Assembly (NCBI GenBank): GCA_030526885.1
Contig: JAUNBV010000076.1
Location: forward strand, 1 to 9,312
Direction of reading: 5' to 3'
Length of the DNA stretch: 9,312 bases
From: Syntrophomonadaceae bacterium
Lineage (GTDB): Bacteria; Bacillota; Syntrophomonadia; Syntrophomonadales; Syntrophomonadaceae
In this document: piece after piece, positions 7,552-9,312 of the stretch
Layout of the letters: every line of letters begins with the position of its first letter
How positions within the stretch are numbered: the first letter of the stretch is position 1
Notes under the pieces: model-generated
The model's input: the letters and a program-made list of their open reading frames with translations, nothing else
The model's database searches: none
What the model was told of the DNA's origin: nothing
Translations under genes and position numbers: made by a program

Positions 7552-7610
7552 ATGCGGCCAACTCCGCTCTATAACCATAGAATGCCGCCAACTCTATTCT
7601 ATGGCTATGG
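7552..7610. promoter_or_regulatory. Operator-like repeats at the blaI promoter
   Basis: Two related copies of about 29 bp (7552-7580 and 7582-7610) repeat with a 30-bp period, close to three helical turns. Both contain ATGC followed by GCCAACTC after one variable base. The first ends in an imperfect palindrome, TCTAT-AACC-ATAGA (7568-7581). The second ends in CTATGGCTATGG (7599-7610). In addition CCATAGAAT (7575-7583) and ATTCTATGG (7596-7604) form a perfect 9-bp inverted repeat with a 12-bp spacer. One arm covers the -10 box and the other lies just downstream of the transcription start, positions where a bound BlaI dimer pair would block RNA polymerase. The motif is not the classic staphylococcal TACAnnTGTA type. 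That BlaI binds here is inference. Confidence 0.55.
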
Positions 7611-7624
7611 TGCGGGGCTGTCAA
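7596..7624 (-). promoter_or_regulatory. Near-consensus promoter of the blaI/M56 operon
   Basis: On the minus strand TTGACA (7619-7624, perfect -35) is followed after exactly 17 bp by TAGAAT (7596-7601, 5 of 6 to TATAAT). Transcription should start near 7589, giving a leader of about 64 nt before blaI. This is the strongest promoter in the window. Such a promoter would need repression, which fits the operator-like repeats that overlap it. Confidence 0.8.
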
Positions 7625-7652
7625 GCCTTACCGCCGCGCAAGGCTATTTTTG
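7624..7652 (+). repeat. Inverted repeat followed by a T-run, between the divergent promoters
   Basis: AGCCTT (7624-7629) and AAGGCT (7640-7645) form a 6-bp stem around a ten-base GC-rich loop, followed on the plus strand by ATTTTTG. It looks like a short intrinsic terminator for plus-strand RNA, but no plus-strand gene precedes it. It could stop antisense transcripts coming from the blaI side before they reach the serpin gene. Alternatively it may be a protein-binding site, since it abuts the blaI -35 box. Confidence 0.35.
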
Positions 7653-7721
7653 TCTCCTCCCTTTCGCATGCCGGGCGGCAAATAACTCTTGCAATATGAA
7701 AGCGCGGGCAGGTTTTTGGTG

Positions 7722-7739
7722 TATTATACTAAATATAAC
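7722..7739 (+). promoter_or_regulatory. Possible -10 region of the serpin gene
   Basis: An AT-rich island upstream of the serpin start holds overlapping -10-like hexamers: TATTAT (7722-7727), TATACT (7725-7730) and TATAAC (7734-7739), each 5 of 6 to consensus. No convincing -35 lies at the right distance; TTGCAA at 7689-7694 is too far away. The perfect odd palindrome GTATTATAC (7721-7729) overlaps it and could be a regulator site. The transcription start is probably around 7735-7747. The rest of 7653-7721 shows nothing I can assign. Confidence 0.35.
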
Positions 7740-7765
7740 ATCCTTTAAGAAAGGTGGTAAAGGAC

Positions 7766-9124
7766 ATGAAAAGAAAACGGGCGATGGCATTGCTGGTGAT
7801 GGCGGCTCTATTGGGCGCTCTGATCATGGGGTGCACGGGGCCAAACGACGGTTCGCAAGCGGCAGACGCTATATCTTGGCCAACATTGATGGCGGAAGCC
7901 GCAGCGTTGGAAGCGCCGGAGCGCGGCGTCAAGGAGCCGAACCTGACCGCGGTGGCCCAGGGCGCTAATGATTTTGCTTTCCGGCTCAGCGCGGAACTGG
8001 TGAAGGAGGCGGGCACCGAAAACTTTGTGTGCTCCCCCTATTCGGTGTGGCTGCCCACGGCGGCGTTGCTCAACGCCACGGCGGAGCCGTATCGGGAGGA
8101 ATTGCTGGCGGCGCTGGGGGCGGCGGGGCTGGACGCGGAGGACGTGAACCGGGCGGCCTCGCGTATGCTGTATGATTTGACGCGACAGTACGAAAAGGAT
8201 TCCGCTGATTACTATCAGGAAAAACTTGATCCTGAATACTCGCCGCCGGATCCGCTGAAAATCGCCAACGCCATCTTTGTCAACGACCAGCTTACCCTGA
8301 AGCCGAGCTTTGCCCAGGCCTTTATGGATAGTTTCCGCGGCCAGGCCATGAGCGTGGACTTTACCTCGCCCTCGGCGGTGCAGGCAGTGAACGAGTGGGC
8401 CAGCGACCATACGGAGGGCCTGATCCCGGAGATCGTGCAGCAATTCGACCCCGACAACACCGTAGCCGTAGTGGCCAACGCCATCTATTTCGCCGATCGC
8501 TGGGGACGGGAATTCAACCCCGATAACACCACCGAGGGGGTGTTCCACGCCCCGGGCGGCGATGCCACGGCTGACTTTATGCTGCGTTCAGGCGATGAAC
8601 AGGTCTATTACGAAGACGACGCTATCCAGGCCATGCCCCTCACCTTCACCAGCGGCGGCGGGCTGTATATCCTGTTGCCGCGCGACGGCGACGCGGCGGG
8701 GCTGCTGGCGGGCATGACCCCGGAATACTTCGAGCGCATCCGGCAGGATTCCATTCTCGCTACGGGGAAACTGCTGTTGCCGCGCTTCGAGATCGAGAGC
8801 CCGGTCATGCCGCTGAAGGAAACCCTGATCGCGCTGGGAGTGCCGCTGTTTGACCAGAGCAATGCGCCCCTGACCGGCGGCCTGGTGGAGGAAGATGTGC
8901 CGGTATGGCTGTCCGACGCGGTGCAAAAAGCGGTGATAAAGGTGGATGAAAAGGGCACTACCGCGGCGGCGGTGACGGCGCTGGTAGCCGAAACCGAGTC
9001 GATACCCATGCCTACGGAGCCGTTCGAGATGATCTGCGACCGGCCCTTCGTGTTCATCTTGTATGACCGCACCTATGACGGCGGGCAGCAGGTGCTGTTC
9101 ACCGGCGTGGTCAACCAGCCGTAG
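7766..9124 (+). CDS. Serpin-family protease inhibitor with lipoprotein signal
   Basis: This 452-residue serpin is predicted to be exported and anchored by lipid outside the membrane. The N-terminus is a lipoprotein signal: MKRKR, a hydrophobic stretch, then LIMGC with C23 as the likely lipidated cysteine. Serpin landmarks follow in order: VCSPYSVW near 88-95, LKIANAIFVND (164-174), ANAIYFADRW (237-246), the hinge DEKGTTAAAVT (394-404) and the C-terminal signature MICDRPFVFIL (422-432). The hinge E395, G397, T398 and A400-A402 is intact, so the loop should insert and the protein be inhibitory, not merely serpin-like. Counting 17 residues from E395 puts P1 at E411 and P1' at S412, suggesting a target protease that cuts after glutamate. 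I chose the ATG at 7766 because AAGGTGG (7751-7757) is 8 nt away; a GTG at 7754 lacks a good site. It is divergent from blaI. Confidence 0.93.
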   Translation: MKRKRAMALLVMAALLGALIMGCTGPNDGSQAADAISWPTLMAEAAALEAPERGVKEPNLTAVAQGANDFAFRLSAELVKEAGTENFVCSPYSVWLPTAALLNATAEPYREELLAALGAAGLDAEDVNRAASRMLYDLTRQYEKDSADYYQEKLDPEYSPPDPLKIANAIFVNDQLTLKPSFAQAFMDSFRGQAMSVDFTSPSAVQAVNEWASDHTEGLIPEIVQQFDPDNTVAVVANAIYFADRWGREFNPDNTTEGVFHAPGGDATADFMLRSGDEQVYYEDDAIQAMPLTFTSGGGLYILLPRDGDAAGLLAGMTPEYFERIRQDSILATGKLLLPRFEIESPVMPLKETLIALGVPLFDQSNAPLTGGLVEEDVPVWLSDAVQKAVIKVDEKGTTAAAVTALVAETESIPMPTEPFEMICDRPFVFILYDRTYDGGQQVLFTGVVNQP

Positions 9125-9140
9125 AACAGATGGGGGAAAG

Positions 9141-9312
9141 ATGATGCGTAACCGCCTGACAATTCTAATCATCATATTGCTGGTATTGCTGCTGGTAGCG
9201 CTGGCGGGCGAGGCGGGGGTGCGGCAACTTAGCCTTGAAACGCCGGCCCTGCCGAACTTCGCCAAGGTATTTGAAACCCCCTCCCCGGTGGAGCAAAAAG
9301 ACCCCGCCAACT
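9141..9312 (+). CDS. Start of an exported or membrane-anchored protein, cut by the window edge
   Basis: Fifty-seven residues are visible, with no stop before the right edge. Two adjacent ATGs (9141, 9144) follow GGGGGA (9132-9137); the second has the better spacing (6 nt from the site's end). The N-terminus is RNR followed by a strongly hydrophobic run at about residues 6-22, then ALA-GE, which could be a signal peptidase I site (cleavage after residue 22). After that comes a Pro-rich polar stretch (ETPALPNF, ETPSPVEQKDP). Only 16 nt separate it from the serpin stop, so the two are probably co-transcribed. The function cannot be guessed from this part. It may be a partner or a second surface protein acting with the serpin. 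Confidence 0.7.
   Translation, partial: MMRNRLTILIIILLVLLLVALAGEAGVRQLSLETPALPNFAKVFETPSPVEQKDPAN

Noticed and set aside
7754..7765. GTG at 7754 as the serpin start
   Set aside because: It lies inside the best ribosome binding site (AAGGTGG), whereas the ATG at 7766 has that site at normal distance and gives a proper lipoprotein signal.
7808..9310. Long minus-strand open frames opposite the serpin gene
   Set aside because: The serpin frame has all family motifs; the opposite frames show none and are shadows of GC-rich codons.

Overview
The window looks like chromosomal DNA of a GC-rich Gram-positive bacterium, most likely a Bacillota/Clostridia-type organism. The reasons are an LCP (LytR-CpsA-Psr) cell-wall ligase, a BlaI/BlaR1-type repressor and membrane-protease pair, AGGAGG-like ribosome binding sites and sigma-A type promoters. 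The species cannot be named from the sequence alone. I see no tRNA, rRNA, CRISPR array, insertion sequence or phage gene.

Left half, all on the minus strand. An ABC-F ATPase gene (2691-4631) overlaps a YgiQ-type radical SAM gene (880-2694) by 4 nt (ATGA), so the two form a translationally coupled operon. Downstream, behind its own extended -10 promoter, an LCP-family gene (1-774) runs off the left edge. A 262-bp intergenic stretch with a strong hairpin separates this block from the next.

Right half. blaI (7162-7524) and a blaR1-like M56 metallopeptidase gene (4894-7131) form a minus-strand operon. Its promoter is close to consensus and is overlaid by CTAT/ATAG operator-like repeats. The M56 protein keeps the zinc-protease core but has no penicillin-binding sensor. 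Its extracellular part instead looks like a seven-repeat beta-propeller, and no beta-lactamase gene is present. Divergently, on the plus strand, lies a serpin with a lipoprotein signal (7766-9124). It is followed after 16 nt by the start of a secreted or membrane protein gene (9141 onward) cut by the right edge.

The most interesting part is the right half: a repressor/protease signalling pair with a non-beta-lactam sensor, back to back with a surface-anchored protease inhibitor. That the two sides share a function is inference from position only. The parts themselves (BlaI, M56, serpin) are clear from sequence motifs.
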